Shown: positions 51,953-61,190 of the stretch, in pieces | Layout of the letters: each line of letters starts with the position of its first letter | Numbering within the stretch: position 1 is the stretch's first letter | Assembly: GCA_900473415.1 (NCBI GenBank) | Contig: UCLR01000038.1 | Span: 1-64,000, forward strand | Length of the DNA: 64,000 nucleotides | Direction: 5' to 3' | Source: Hyphomicrobiales bacterium | Lineage (GTDB): Bacteria; Pseudomonadota; Alphaproteobacteria; Rhizobiales; Beijerinckiaceae | Notes under the pieces: generated by a model | Database searches by the model: none | What the model was told of the DNA's origin: nothing | Seen by the model: the letters and a program-made list of their open reading frames with translations, nothing else | Position numbers and translations under genes: made by a program

Positions 51953-53353
51953 TCAACTCTCCTTGAAGGCGCGCCGCACGCGCAGCATCAGCGGTTGCAG
52001 CAGATACTCGGCAAAAGTCCTCCGACCGGTCTCGATGAAGATCTCGACCGGCATTCCTGGCTGAAGCGAAGCCAAATACGATGTGAGTTCCGGCTTATGT
52101 TGGAGATCGACCTCGGCCTTGTAAAACGGCTTGCCCGATCTCGGGTCGGCAAGCGCGTCAGCCGTAACCATCGTCACTTTCCCGGCGAGCATGGGTGATC
52201 GGCGGGAGTTGAACGCAAGGATCTGCACGCGAGCCGGTTGACCGATCCTGACTTCGTTCCGATCGGTCGGCTTCACCTCCCCCTCCACAATCAAACGATC
52301 CTGTGTCGGTACGATGTCGAGCAGGGTTTCGCGCGGGTTGAGGATCGCATTCAGGCTGCGCGTATTGAGGCCCACGACCATGCCGCTTTCCGGCGCCCGG
52401 ATCTCGCTGCGGGCCAGCATGTCGCGCGCCGCCGCTAAGCGATGCCGCGCATCGGCGATCCGCTCCCGCGCGGCGTGGCTCTGCTTGGCGATGTCCTCGA
52501 GCCAGGCGTTGACGGTCTGCCGACGCCGATCCCCCAACTCGGCGATCTTGCCTCTCGATTGGGCCTCCGACGATGCGTTCGTCGCGATCTGCGCTTCGGC
52601 GTCGGCTTCGGCGCGCTTGAGCGCAAGAACCTTCGGTCTCCGCGCGAGGCCCTTGGCCAGGAGATAGTCGGAGTCCTTGATCTCCTCGCGCAGGTAGGCG
52701 AGCTGCTTCTGCAGGCCTGCGGAACCGCTCTTCAGCCCGCGGATCCCCTCCTCGAGCTGCGCGATCTGTTGATCGATGAGCATGCGTTCTCCCTGGAGCG
52801 AGGTCGCTCGTGCCGTAAATTCCGAAAGCTGGGTCGCCATGGCCGACCGTGCCTCCGTATGCGTGGTGTTGCTCTTGAGTTCGTCGGGAAAGGAAACCTC
52901 GGCAGCGCCCGCCTGTTCCGCCTCCAGGCGAGCAATCATCGCCAGGTCAGCAAAAAGCTTCGTTTCGAGGACGCCGAGATTGGCCTCGATCTGTGTCGTG
53001 TCGAGCCGGGCGAGGAGCTGGCCGCGTTCGGCCTGTTCCCCTTCCTGGACGAGGATGGCCTTCACGATGCCGCCTTCGAGATGCTGCACCGCCCGATGCC
53101 GGGACAGGACCTTGACGACGCCGGGCGCGATGACCGCACTCGCGAGCGGCACGGTCGCAGCCCAGATGCCGACGATGCCGAAGAGCAGGACAACCAGCGC
53201 GGCCCCCCACCGGACAAGGCGGGCTGTGTCCGACCGCGGCAGCTCCGGCACCATCTCCGGGCCGATCATCACGTCCCGGACCAGCCGCGAGGGCCTGTCG
53301 TCCCGCACCACACTCAACCCCTGCGACAGGGATGGAAGGTCGACGATGGCCAT
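51953..53353 (-). CDS. type I secretion adaptor (HlyD family) of module 2
   Basis: 466 residues. One membrane segment (AALVVLLFGIVGIWAATVPL) is at about 45-65. RAVQHLEGGIVKAILVQEGE is the adaptor motif, followed by a long alpha-hairpin (about 120-320) and a barrel (MVVGLNTRSLNAILNPRETL; LASLQPGMPVEIFIETGRRT). The start ATG overlaps the ABC stop as TGATG. It bridges the ABC exporter to an outer-membrane channel not encoded in the window. Confidence 0.93.
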   Translation of the reverse strand: MAIVDLPSLSQGLSVVRDDRPSRLVRDVMIGPEMVPELPRSDTARLVRWGAALVVLLFGIVGIWAATVPLASAVIAPGVVKVLSRHRAVQHLEGGIVKAILVQEGEQAERGQLLARLDTTQIEANLGVLETKLFADLAMIARLEAEQAGAAEVSFPDELKSNTTHTEARSAMATQLSEFTARATSLQGERMLIDQQIAQLEEGIRGLKSGSAGLQKQLAYLREEIKDSDYLLAKGLARRPKVLALKRAEADAEAQIATNASSEAQSRGKIAELGDRRRQTVNAWLEDIAKQSHAARERIADARHRLAAARDMLARSEIRAPESGMVVGLNTRSLNAILNPRETLLDIVPTQDRLIVEGEVKPTDRNEVRIGQPARVQILAFNSRRSPMLAGKVTMVTADALADPRSGKPFYKAEVDLQHKPELTSYLASLQPGMPVEIFIETGRRTFAEYLLQPLMLRVRRAFKES

Positions 53354-55155
53354 CAGAGCCTCCCATCGATGATGTCGGGCCTTGGTTTTTCGGTGGGGAC
53401 CGGACGCGCATGCCGCATCGGCGTGGCGCCGGCCATGGTCTTCGGAAGCACTTCGGAAGGCGGGCCGAAGCCGACCTGGACGCCGTCCCGCAGGAACAGG
53501 ATCAGGTCCGCCACCGTGAAGAGCCGCGGGCGATGCGTGACGATGACCAGCGTCGCGCCGCGCGCCTTCGCCTCGGCGATCGATGCGCAGAGAGCCTCCT
53601 CGCCATCGGGGTCGAGGTTGGAGTCGGGCTCGTCGAGCAGGATCAGCTTGCGCTTGCCGAAGAGCGCGCGGGCCAGTCCGATGCGCTGGCGCTGCCCGCC
53701 CGAGAGCTTGCTGCCATCCCGGCCGATGTCGGTCTCGTAGCCGTTCGGCAGGCCGAGGATCATCTGATGAGCATTCGCCTGCCTGGCGGCGCAGACGACG
53801 TCCGCGTCGCATGCCGTCTCATCGAAGCCGGCGATCGCTTCCGCGACCGTGCCGCCCAGCAACGCGACATCCTGGGGCAGGTAGCCGACATAATGTCCGA
53901 GCTGGTCCGGGTCCCAGTGCTCCAGTGATGCGCCGTCCAGACGGATCGTGCCGGCGCTTGGCCTTTCGAGGCCGGCTATCATCCGCAGAAGGGTCGATTT
54001 GCCGGCGCCAGTGGGGCCGATGATGACGATGACGCTTGCCGGCGCGCAGCTGAAGCTGATGCCGACCAGGGCCAATCGCTTCATGTTCGGATTGCGAAAG
54101 GCGACGCCGCTGATATCGAGCGCGCCTATGGGGGGCGGGAGGAGCGTCCGACCCTGGGTCCTCAAGGCGGAGGCGGACGCGCTGCGGACGCGCGCCCAGG
54201 CTTCGCGCGCCGAGGTCAGCGTGCGCAATCCAGCGACGAGCTGCTCCATCGGCGCCAGTGTACGGCTGATGAGGATGGAACTCGCCATCATGCTGCCGCT
54301 CAGGACCTCGTTCTGAAGCACGAGCCAGGCGCCGGTCCCGATCGCCAGAACCTGAAGCACGATCCTGATCATGCGTGCTATGGAGGCGATCAGGGATACG
54401 CGCTCATTCGCCTTGACCACGGGCACCAGAGCCGCGTCGTTGAGCCGAAGGAATTCGCGGATCGCACCCCGCGTCCATCCCATCGCCCGGATGAGATTGG
54501 CATGGCTGACGATGCCGTCCAGAGCGCGCTGCGCACGCTGGGCTGTGCCTGATGCCTGCGCCAGCTCGGCCCGGGCGACGCGTCCGCTCACGAAAGCCAT
54601 GACGAGCAGGAGCGCGGAGCCGGCCAGTGCGATCGCGCCGTACCATGGATGAATCAGGTAGAGCACGACGATGAAGACCGGCAGGAAGGGAGCGTCGATC
54701 AGGGTCGAAGCTGTTCCGCTCGACAGGATGTTTCTGAGTTCGCGCAGCCGGACCATATCGTGAGGGCCGGCCTCGCTCCGCTTCGCCGGATCGACGATCG
54801 AAGCCTTGAGGACGAGGGGTGCGAGCGAGCGTTCGAAGCCGACCGCAAAGCGGCCGAGCAGGCGGTTGCGGAGGATGTCGAAGCAGGCGCTGAAGCCGAG
54901 GGCCGCGATGGCAAGGGCCGTTAGGCCGACGAGCGTCTCGACGCTGCCGCTGGTGATCACCCGGTCGAAGACCTGGATCGAGTAGAACGGCAGGACCAGC
55001 AGGAGCAGATTGATCGCGACACTGAATACGACGACCCACAGTAATGCGTTCCAACCCGGGATCGCCCTGAGAAGGCGGATCCGTCTCAGTATGGCGGTGT
55101 CGGCGGTGAGCCTGTCGAACCCTGGAGTCGTGCGGCTTGCAGACGCGTCGGCCAT
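53353..55155 (-). CDS. type I secretion ABC permease/ATPase of module 2
   Basis: 600 residues, PrtD/LapB-type without a peptidase domain. Six helices lie in about 30-320. All ATPase motifs are canonical: GPTGAGKST, YLPQDVALLGG, KLSGGQRQRIGLARA, LILLDEPDSNLD and VIVTHRPRL. This contrasts with the degenerate motifs of the exporter at 8193. It likely exports the divergently encoded RTX protein. First gene of the leftward operon ABC-adaptor-LuxR-M23. Confidence 0.95.
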   Translation of the reverse strand: MADASASRTTPGFDRLTADTAILRRIRLLRAIPGWNALLWVVVFSVAINLLLLVLPFYSIQVFDRVITSGSVETLVGLTALAIAALGFSACFDILRNRLLGRFAVGFERSLAPLVLKASIVDPAKRSEAGPHDMVRLRELRNILSSGTASTLIDAPFLPVFIVVLYLIHPWYGAIALAGSALLLVMAFVSGRVARAELAQASGTAQRAQRALDGIVSHANLIRAMGWTRGAIREFLRLNDAALVPVVKANERVSLIASIARMIRIVLQVLAIGTGAWLVLQNEVLSGSMMASSILISRTLAPMEQLVAGLRTLTSAREAWARVRSASASALRTQGRTLLPPPIGALDISGVAFRNPNMKRLALVGISFSCAPASVIVIIGPTGAGKSTLLRMIAGLERPSAGTIRLDGASLEHWDPDQLGHYVGYLPQDVALLGGTVAEAIAGFDETACDADVVCAARQANAHQMILGLPNGYETDIGRDGSKLSGGQRQRIGLARALFGKRKLILLDEPDSNLDPDGEEALCASIAEAKARGATLVIVTHRPRLFTVADLILFLRDGVQVGFGPPSEVLPKTMAGATPMRHARPVPTEKPRPDIIDGRL

Positions 55156-55929
55156 GTGTCCTCGGGCTGAAAGAAGCGATTTACGCGACTTCGCGGGAGA
55201 ATGATGCCGACTCGGCCAGGCCTACGCGTGGGCCAGCTCATACTCCGGCGCATTGGAGCAGAATGAGAGGCGGACTTCAGATCGCGCCGTATTGCGATTT
55301 CATCTGAAGCCTTCAGCCTCGCCAGCGGGGCGGAGGACCCCTGTTGCCCGGCCATGCTGCGATCAGGAGCGCTTTCGGCGCCGATGCCACCACAGCCATG
55401 TTCTCGCCTCCCCGGAGTTCCGGCACGCCCCTTTATGCATTGGCGCAGGCACCGGACTCGCCGGGCGTCGCTTTGCAGCCACGGACGGCGGCCCGGAAGC
55501 GGAGGGAGACGCTAGGAAAGCTTGCCGCCCGGCATAATCCCCATTTGGTGACAGAAACGACTTGCCGGGTTCGATGTGCGCCACCGCTTCGCAATCTGCA
55601 GCTTCGGGGGAGCCGGAAGCAGCGACAGGCCTGTACAAAAGGCCGAGGAGCAGCGGCGCGCAGAGCTATGTGAATTCATGACAGAGTAAGTCGTAATCAC
55701 CAACGTTCGCTGGCTCAAAGATAAGCGAAATAGATTCTCGAAGAATCCTAGAACATCCCCGGGGCCACTGGATTTTGTCTCCAAATGGGGATTGCGAGGC
55801 CTGCCAGCATCTTCCTAAGTTCCGCCACCTTCGCAAATCTCTCGATCCGTGAAGATCGGCACGACGCGCGCAACTGCGCAGTGGCAGTCGCGTGCCTATG
55901 CGAGGGCATCCGCAGCAGGGAGAACGACC
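55156..55929. promoter_or_regulatory. divergent intergenic control region of secretion module 2
   Basis: 774 bases between the leftward ABC operon and the rightward RTX gene. It must contain both promoters. It holds a 13-base inverted repeat, described separately. No other coding feature is seen. Confidence 0.5.
55536..55793. repeat. 13-bp inverted repeat in the secretion control region
   Basis: AATCCCCATTTGG (55536-55548) and its exact complement CCAAATGGGGATT (55781-55793), 232 bases apart. The similarity extends imperfectly inward for about nine more bases (GACA shared). Each arm faces one of the divergent genes, as would paired regulator sites. Confidence 0.55.
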
Positions 55930-57231
55930 ATGGCGATTATCATTGGTACACCCGGCGACGATACCATCCCTCCTCCTGATACCAGCGGCGACGACACCAT
56001 CAGCGGCCTGGCCGGCAACGACACGATCGACGCCGGCGACGGCAACGATGAGGTGACCGGCAATGCCGGCGACGACGATATTCTCGGCGGCGCCGGCACC
56101 GACACGATCAGCGGCAATGCCGGCGACGACACGATCGACGGCGGCGACGACGACGACACCGTCAACGGCAATGCCGGCGACGACACCCTATCTGGCGGCG
56201 CCGGCAATGACACCGTCGACGGGGGCGCCGGCGACGATACGGTCGATGGCGGAGACGGCGACGATACCCTGAGCGGCGCCGCGGGCGTCGACACGCTGAA
56301 CGGCGGGGACGGCGTCGACACGATGAGCGGCGGCGCCGGCGCCGACACCTTGAACGGTGATGCCGGTGACGACGTCATGAGCGGCGGCGCGGGCGAAGAC
56401 ACGATGAGCGGCGGCGACGACAACGACACCATGGAGGGCGGCCTCGGCGCCGACACGATGAACGGCGACGCCGGCGACGACACCATGGAGGGCAACAACG
56501 GTGACGACACGCTGGACGGCGGTGACGGCGACGACACCCTGGAAGGCAACGCGGGCGCCGACACGCTGAATGGCGGGGCCGGGCTAGATGCGCTCGACGG
56601 CGGCAACGGCAACGACACGCTGGATGGCGGCGACGGCGATGACTCGCTCGACGGCGGAAACGGCGACGACGCGCTGGCCGGCGGAGCGGGCGCGGATACG
56701 CTCGATGGCGGCGACGGCGACGACGAGATCGACGGCGGAGACGGCGCCGATACGGGCAATGGCGGCGAGGGCGACGACACCCTGGCTGGCGGGGCCGGAG
56801 TCGATCTCCTCTCAGGCGATGCCGGGGACGATGAGATCAGCGGCAATGCCGGCGGTGACGAACTCCACGGCGGTGACGGCGACGATACGCTCGACGGTGG
56901 AAACGGCGCCGATGAGCTCTATGGCGAAGCCGGCGACGATGTGCTGACCGGCGGTGGCGGCACTGACACCTTCTACTTCGGAGACGGTGCCGACACGCCG
57001 TTCGGTGACGACGAAGTCGTCGACCTCGATACCGGGGACGAGGACACCATCGAAATCGACGTGGCCGATCCGACGACGGTCGAGGTGACGGTGGATGATT
57101 CCGGCTCCAGCGTGGTGCTGGACTTCGGCTTCGGCAGCATCCAGATCGACGGCGTTTCCGGCGGTGGCACGTTCGAGTCGATCGAGGACATCAACGACGC
57201 GCTGGGATACGACGCCATTACCCTCGTGTGA
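55930..57231 (+). CDS. RTX calcium-binding repeat protein (type I secretion substrate)
   Basis: 433 residues, extremely acidic. From residue 5 to about 385 it is almost only RTX nonapeptides GGxGxDxux (for example GNAGDDTIDGG, GGDGDDTLDGG, GGAGADTLNGG). These fold into calcium-bound beta-rolls after export. No enzymatic or adhesin domain precedes them. The C-terminal 75 residues (ADTPFGDDEVVDLDTGDEDT; VVLDFGFGSIQIDGVSGGG) are a type I export tail. ATG 55930 has AGGGAGAAC upstream. It is divergent from its probable exporter and ends before a tandem hairpin. Confidence 0.93.
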   Translation: MAIIIGTPGDDTIPPPDTSGDDTISGLAGNDTIDAGDGNDEVTGNAGDDDILGGAGTDTISGNAGDDTIDGGDDDDTVNGNAGDDTLSGGAGNDTVDGGAGDDTVDGGDGDDTLSGAAGVDTLNGGDGVDTMSGGAGADTLNGDAGDDVMSGGAGEDTMSGGDDNDTMEGGLGADTMNGDAGDDTMEGNNGDDTLDGGDGDDTLEGNAGADTLNGGAGLDALDGGNGNDTLDGGDGDDSLDGGNGDDALAGGAGADTLDGGDGDDEIDGGDGADTGNGGEGDDTLAGGAGVDLLSGDAGDDEISGNAGGDELHGGDGDDTLDGGNGADELYGEAGDDVLTGGGGTDTFYFGDGADTPFGDDEVVDLDTGDEDTIEIDVADPTTVEVTVDDSGSSVVLDFGFGSIQIDGVSGGGTFESIEDINDALGYDAITLV

Positions 57232-57246
57232 CGTCGTCTTCTCCGA

Positions 57247-57273
57247 AGGTGGCGGCGATCCACGCTGCCACCT
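57247..57273 (+). terminator. first hairpin downstream of the RTX gene
   Basis: AGGTGGCGGC and GCTGCCACCT pair over ten positions with one G-T wobble around a 7-base loop, 15 bases after the stop. No T-run follows. Confidence 0.45.
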
Positions 57274-57285
57274 CGCCTGAAGCGA

Positions 57286-57317
57286 AGCGTCGCGGCGACG
57301 GCTGTCGCCGCGACGCT
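57286..57317. terminator. strong hairpin between convergent RTX and chemotaxis genes
   Basis: AGCGTCGCGGCGAC and its exact complement form a 14-bp GC-rich stem with a GGCT loop. Located between two convergent units, so it may terminate both. It lacks a long T-run, as is common in GC-rich genomes. Confidence 0.6.
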
Positions 57318-57459
57318 GTTGATGCAGGAAAGGCGATCATGCACGGCTGGCAAAAGACGGCGCCTGCCGATCGGGATCGCCTCTTCCGTCCGTCCAGCCC
57401 GGCGCGATCGCGCAGGTCCGCCAGCGCCGTTGCGGCGGGCTGAGCCTCGCTGGCTGGCC

Positions 57460-59202
57460 TCAGAAGAGGACGTCGTCGAGCGAGACGTCTTCGCTTGCGG
57501 GGGGGGCCACGGGCGCGGCCGGCATGGCTGCGCCAGCGATACCGCACTCGCTGAGGACGGCGGTATGGATGTTGCGCTCGGCAGCCATGGTGTAGCTCGG
57601 CCAGATTCTGGTCTGCAGCAGGGTCGCGAGCTTTTCGCTATCGGCCTTTCCAAGCAGGGGCCGTGCCGACGGTGAGCCTTGGAGCAGGCTGGACGCGCCC
57701 GCGACGATCTCGGCGGTTGCGGCGGCGTTGGAGAACATCAACCGTGCCGCTTCGATGATCGAGCCGAACTCGGCTCCGTCGTGCGACAGCTGTTTCAGCG
57801 TGGCGCCGAGGCGCTGACCGCTCTCGTCCATCTGGGCGAGCGACTGCCGCATGGTCTCGGCGAGCGCGTTCAGTTCGGCCGAGCCGCGGCCGTCGCGCTG
57901 CTTCAGGGCAGCCGAGGATTGCTGCATCGCCAGGAAGGCCGGGGTCAGCTTGTCGGCATCGCGAGCGATCTCGTCGGCGGCCGATTTCAGCTCCTGGGCG
58001 ATGACGACGAGGCCTCGCCCGGCCGAACCGACGCGCGCGGCGCGAAGCCCGGCATTCATGCCGATCAGCACGATGTCGCGGACGATGTCGGCCAGCGCCG
58101 CGACGGCATGTTCGAACTGGTCGAGCAGGCCGGCCAGCGCCGTGGTGACCTGGTCGACGACGCCGCGCGCCGCATCGCATTTGCCGATCAGGTCGGTCGC
58201 CTCGGCGAGCTCGGCCTTCAGCTCCTCGAGGAAGGACGTGGACGAGGCGTCCTCGCCGCCATAGAGGGCGTGGCCGAGGTCGAGCATGGTCGCGGTGTCG
58301 TCGGCGAGCACCTGCAAGGTGGCGTCGATCGGCTCGATATCGGCCTTGAGCACCGCGGCGGTCTCGCGCAGCTGCGCCGCCTGGAGATGCTTCAGCACGG
58401 CGACGAGCGCGGCGCTGTCGGCCAACGAGAGCGCCTGCCCGGCGCTTGCGGGATCGGCGGCGAGGCGCAGCGCCGCCAGCGAATGCTCCAACCTCTGGCG
58501 GATGCCGTCGCCGGACTGCAGCGAAATGATCGCGTGGCCGACGGCTAGCGAGATCTTGCCGGAATGGGCGGCGGCGTCCTTCACCAGCGCCGCGCTCTTG
58601 CGGCTGCGCTGGTCGAGCTGCCCGAGCGAGCCTTCGAGCTTGCCGGCGAGCCCGACGAGCACCCCGGCATACTGGCCCGCGAAGGCCTGCTGGCGCTGCA
58701 GGGCCGAGCCGAGCAGGCCGGTCAGATGCTGGTGATCGCGCGCGCAATCCTCGACCATGCGCCTGGCCCGGTCGGTCAGGGCGACGATCTCGTTGGTGAA
58801 ATCGCCGAAATCACGCTGGCTGGACTGCACCGACACGGCCTCGATGCGGGCGCTGCGGGCGAGCAGCGCGATCAGGCGCATGTGATCGAGCAGGCGGACC
58901 AGCGATTGCGAGGCGATGCCGCTATGGACGGCGATGTCCTGCAGGTTGCGCGTCTCGCGCGGCAGCCCGCCGCTCAGGGCGCGCAGATCGGCGGCGAGGT
59001 CGAGCAGTGCCTTGCGCGTCGCTTCCATGTCGCTGCCGGCGAGCTCGCCGGACAAGGCGGTCAGGCTCTGGTTGAGCGCGTCGAAGATGGCCAGGCCGCG
59101 GCCGAGCCGGTCGCCGACCTCGGCGAAGGTCCGGTCGATCTGCAGCGCGCTTTCGGTCAGCGAGCCGGTCAGCCGTTCCAGCGTCTCGTCGGAGCTCGTC
59201 AT
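57460..59202 (-). CDS. soluble methyl-accepting chemotaxis-like protein
   Basis: 580 residues, no membrane segment, almost wholly helical coiled coil. Two places resemble the MCP signalling-tip hairpin: about 112-150 (IALLARSARIEAVSVQSSQR) and about 378-405 (LIGMNAGLRAARVGSAGRGL, then VVIAQELKSAADEI). The second is closer to the canonical IxLLxLNAxIEAARAGExGxGF. The C-terminus is Ala/Pro-rich and ends SEDVSLDDVLF, which might be a docking tail. Start at ATG 59202 after AGGCAGGACC. It follows cheB directly and may be a cytoplasmic sensor or signal scaffold. Confidence 0.75.
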   Translation of the reverse strand: MTSSDETLERLTGSLTESALQIDRTFAEVGDRLGRGLAIFDALNQSLTALSGELAGSDMEATRKALLDLAADLRALSGGLPRETRNLQDIAVHSGIASQSLVRLLDHMRLIALLARSARIEAVSVQSSQRDFGDFTNEIVALTDRARRMVEDCARDHQHLTGLLGSALQRQQAFAGQYAGVLVGLAGKLEGSLGQLDQRSRKSAALVKDAAAHSGKISLAVGHAIISLQSGDGIRQRLEHSLAALRLAADPASAGQALSLADSAALVAVLKHLQAAQLRETAAVLKADIEPIDATLQVLADDTATMLDLGHALYGGEDASSTSFLEELKAELAEATDLIGKCDAARGVVDQVTTALAGLLDQFEHAVAALADIVRDIVLIGMNAGLRAARVGSAGRGLVVIAQELKSAADEIARDADKLTPAFLAMQQSSAALKQRDGRGSAELNALAETMRQSLAQMDESGQRLGATLKQLSHDGAEFGSIIEAARLMFSNAAATAEIVAGASSLLQGSPSARPLLGKADSEKLATLLQTRIWPSYTMAAERNIHTAVLSECGIAGAAMPAAPVAPPASEDVSLDDVLF

Positions 59203-59213
59203 GGTCCTGCCTT

Positions 59214-60305
59214 TCACGCGCTGCGGGCCCGCTCGGCGGGATGCGCCCAGGCCATGATCTCCTGGGGCATCCGCGCCAGCGTCACGACCTTCTGCGCCGC
59301 GCTGCAGTCGATCGCTTCCTTGGGCATGCCGAAGACGACGCAGCTCTCCTCATCCTGGGCGAGCGTCCCTGCGCCGGCCTTGCGCATCTCGAGCAGGCCG
59401 CGGGCGCCGTCATCGCCCATGCCGGTCATGATGATGCCGAGCGCGTTGGCGCCGGCATATTGCGCGGCGGAGCGGAAGAGCACGTCGACCGACGGGCGGT
59501 GGCGCGAGACATGCGGCCCGTCCTTGATCGCCACGCGATATTGCTGGCCGGCGCGCTGGAGCAGCATATGGCGATTGCCCGGCGCGATCAGGACGCGGCC
59601 GGCCATGACCTCGTCGCCATCCTCCGCCTCCTTGATCTCCATGGCGCAGATGCCGTTGAGGCGCTTGGCGAAGGCGGCGGTGAACTTCTCCGGCATGTGC
59701 TGGACCACGGCCATGCCCGGGCAGTTCGCCGGCAGCCGCTCCAGCACCTCGCGCAGGGTCTCGGTACCGCCGGTCGAGATGCCGATGCAGACGATGCGGT
59801 CCGTGGCGGGGCGGGCGCGGCCGGGCACTGGCGGCGGCATGATCACGTCGGCCGTCAGCTTCTTCTCGACGGGCGGGCGAGGCTGGCGCGGCCGGAGCCT
59901 GGCCTGGGCGGCGGCGCGCACGGCATGGCGCAGCCGGTCGGCGGTCTCGATCAGGGCATTGCGCGTGTCGATGCGCGGCTTGGGCAGGACGTCGACCGCG
60001 CCCGCCTCCAGCGCGTCGAACAGGGCACGCGAACCGGCTTCCGTCAGCGTCGAGCAGATGATCACCGGGATCGGCCGCTGCGCCATGATCTTGCGCAGGA
60101 AGGTCAGCCCGTCCATGCCCGGCATCTCGATGTCGAGGATCATGACGTCGGGCAGTTCGTTCTGCAGGCGCCGGGCGGCGGCGAAGGCATCGCTGGCCGT
60201 GCCCATGACCTCGATGCCGGGATCCTCACCGAGGATCGAGCTCAGGACCTGGCGGACCGACGCGGAGTCGTCGACGATCAGGACGCGGATCGGCTTACGG
60301 GTCAT
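59214..60305 (-). CDS. cheB: CheB methylesterase/deamidase
   Basis: 363 residues from ATG 60305, which overlaps the cheR stop (ATGA). Residues about 5-125 are a receiver: VLIVDDSASVRQVL, the phospho-Asp in PDVMILDIEMPGMDGLTFL, and the Lys in VLPKPRIDT. Residues about 175-360 are the catalytic domain: GISTGGTETL (nucleophile Ser), VVQHMPEKF (His) and GIIMTGMGDDGARGLL (Asp). It removes methyl groups from MCPs for adaptation. All key residues are present. Confidence 0.96.
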   Translation of the reverse strand: MTRKPIRVLIVDDSASVRQVLSSILGEDPGIEVMGTASDAFAAARRLQNELPDVMILDIEMPGMDGLTFLRKIMAQRPIPVIICSTLTEAGSRALFDALEAGAVDVLPKPRIDTRNALIETADRLRHAVRAAAQARLRPRQPRPPVEKKLTADVIMPPPVPGRARPATDRIVCIGISTGGTETLREVLERLPANCPGMAVVQHMPEKFTAAFAKRLNGICAMEIKEAEDGDEVMAGRVLIAPGNRHMLLQRAGQQYRVAIKDGPHVSRHRPSVDVLFRSAAQYAGANALGIIMTGMGDDGARGLLEMRKAGAGTLAQDEESCVVFGMPKEAIDCSAAQKVVTLARMPQEIMAWAHPAERARSA

Positions 60306-61183
60306 GCGGCGGCCCTCCGCTGCGGCGCTGGCGCGGCCTGATAGATGGTAGGGGCGACCGAACGCAGGCCGGCAACGCCGCTGCCGGCCATGGATTCCGA
60401 ATGCCCCAGCATCAGGTAGCCTCCCGGGCGCAGATGCGAGATCAGCCGGTCGATCACCGCCTGCTGCGTGGCGCGCTCGAAGTAGATCAGCACGTTGCGG
60501 CAGAAGATCACGTCGACGTCGCGGTCGAAGGGATAGCTCTCGTCCATCAGGTTGAGCCGCTCGAAGCACACGGTGCGGCGCAGCTCCGGTGTGATCCGGA
60601 CCAGGTCCTCGCGCGGGTTGCGCGAGCGCATCAGGTAGCGCTGCTGCATTCCGCCCGGCACCGGCGCAACGAAGTTGCGCGGATAGATCGCGGTGCGGGC
60701 CTCGCGCAGCACCTCGGTCGAGATGTCGGTGCCGAGGATCGAGAAGCGCAGGCGCTGCTCGGCATTGGCGAGGTCCTGCAGGACCATCGCGATGGTGTAG
60801 GCCTCCGCGCCGGTCGAGCAGGCGGCGCTCCAGATCTTGAGGGAGGGCCGGCTGCCGCCCTGGAGGCGGGTGAGCTGCGGCACCGCGACGTCGCGCAGGA
60901 AGGCGAAATGGCTCGGCTCGCGGAAGAAATCGGTCTTGTTGGTGGTGACGCAGTCGATCAGGTGGATGAGCTCGGCGTCGAGACCATCGTTCTTGAACAG
61001 CAGCTCGGCATAGGCCGTCAGGTCGCGCAGGCCGAGCGCGCGCACGCGCCGGCGCAGGCGGCCCTCGACCATGGTGCGCTTGGCGACCGGCAGCTTGATG
61101 CCGACGCGGCTCTCGACGACCCTGGCGACGGCAGCGAAGTGCCTGTCGCTCAGATGGTCATTGGTTTCCGGCTGTGACGTCAT
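60302..61183 (-). CDS. cheR: CheR chemotaxis methyltransferase
   Basis: 293 residues. The N-terminal helical domain (RVVESRVGIKLPVAKRTMVE) precedes the SAM-binding domain: NKTDFFREPSHFAFLRDV, LKIWSAACSTGAEAYTIAMV (motif I), FSILGTDISTEVLREARTAI and DVIFCRNVLIYFERATQQAV. It methylates glutamates on chemoreceptors. It lies 7 bases after cheW on the minus strand and overlaps cheB. Confidence 0.96.
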   Translation of the reverse strand: MTSQPETNDHLSDRHFAAVARVVESRVGIKLPVAKRTMVEGRLRRRVRALGLRDLTAYAELLFKNDGLDAELIHLIDCVTTNKTDFFREPSHFAFLRDVAVPQLTRLQGGSRPSLKIWSAACSTGAEAYTIAMVLQDLANAEQRLRFSILGTDISTEVLREARTAIYPRNFVAPVPGGMQQRYLMRSRNPREDLVRITPELRRTVCFERLNLMDESYPFDRDVDVIFCRNVLIYFERATQQAVIDRLISHLRPGGYLMLGHSESMAGSGVAGLRSVAPTIYQAAPAPQRRAAA

Positions 61184-61190
61184 CGGGGAC

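Noticed and set aside
55896-56846. 316-codon minus-strand Ser/Pro-rich frame
   Set aside because: Exact mirror of the RTX repeats, no start signal.
55970-56960. CRISPR-like or satellite repeat array
   Set aside because: The DNA periodicity is the codon image of RTX nonapeptides; there are no spacers or constant-length repeats.
58564-60351. 595-codon plus-strand frame opposite cheB and the MCP-like gene
   Set aside because: Shadow frame; both minus-strand proteins have clear family motifs.
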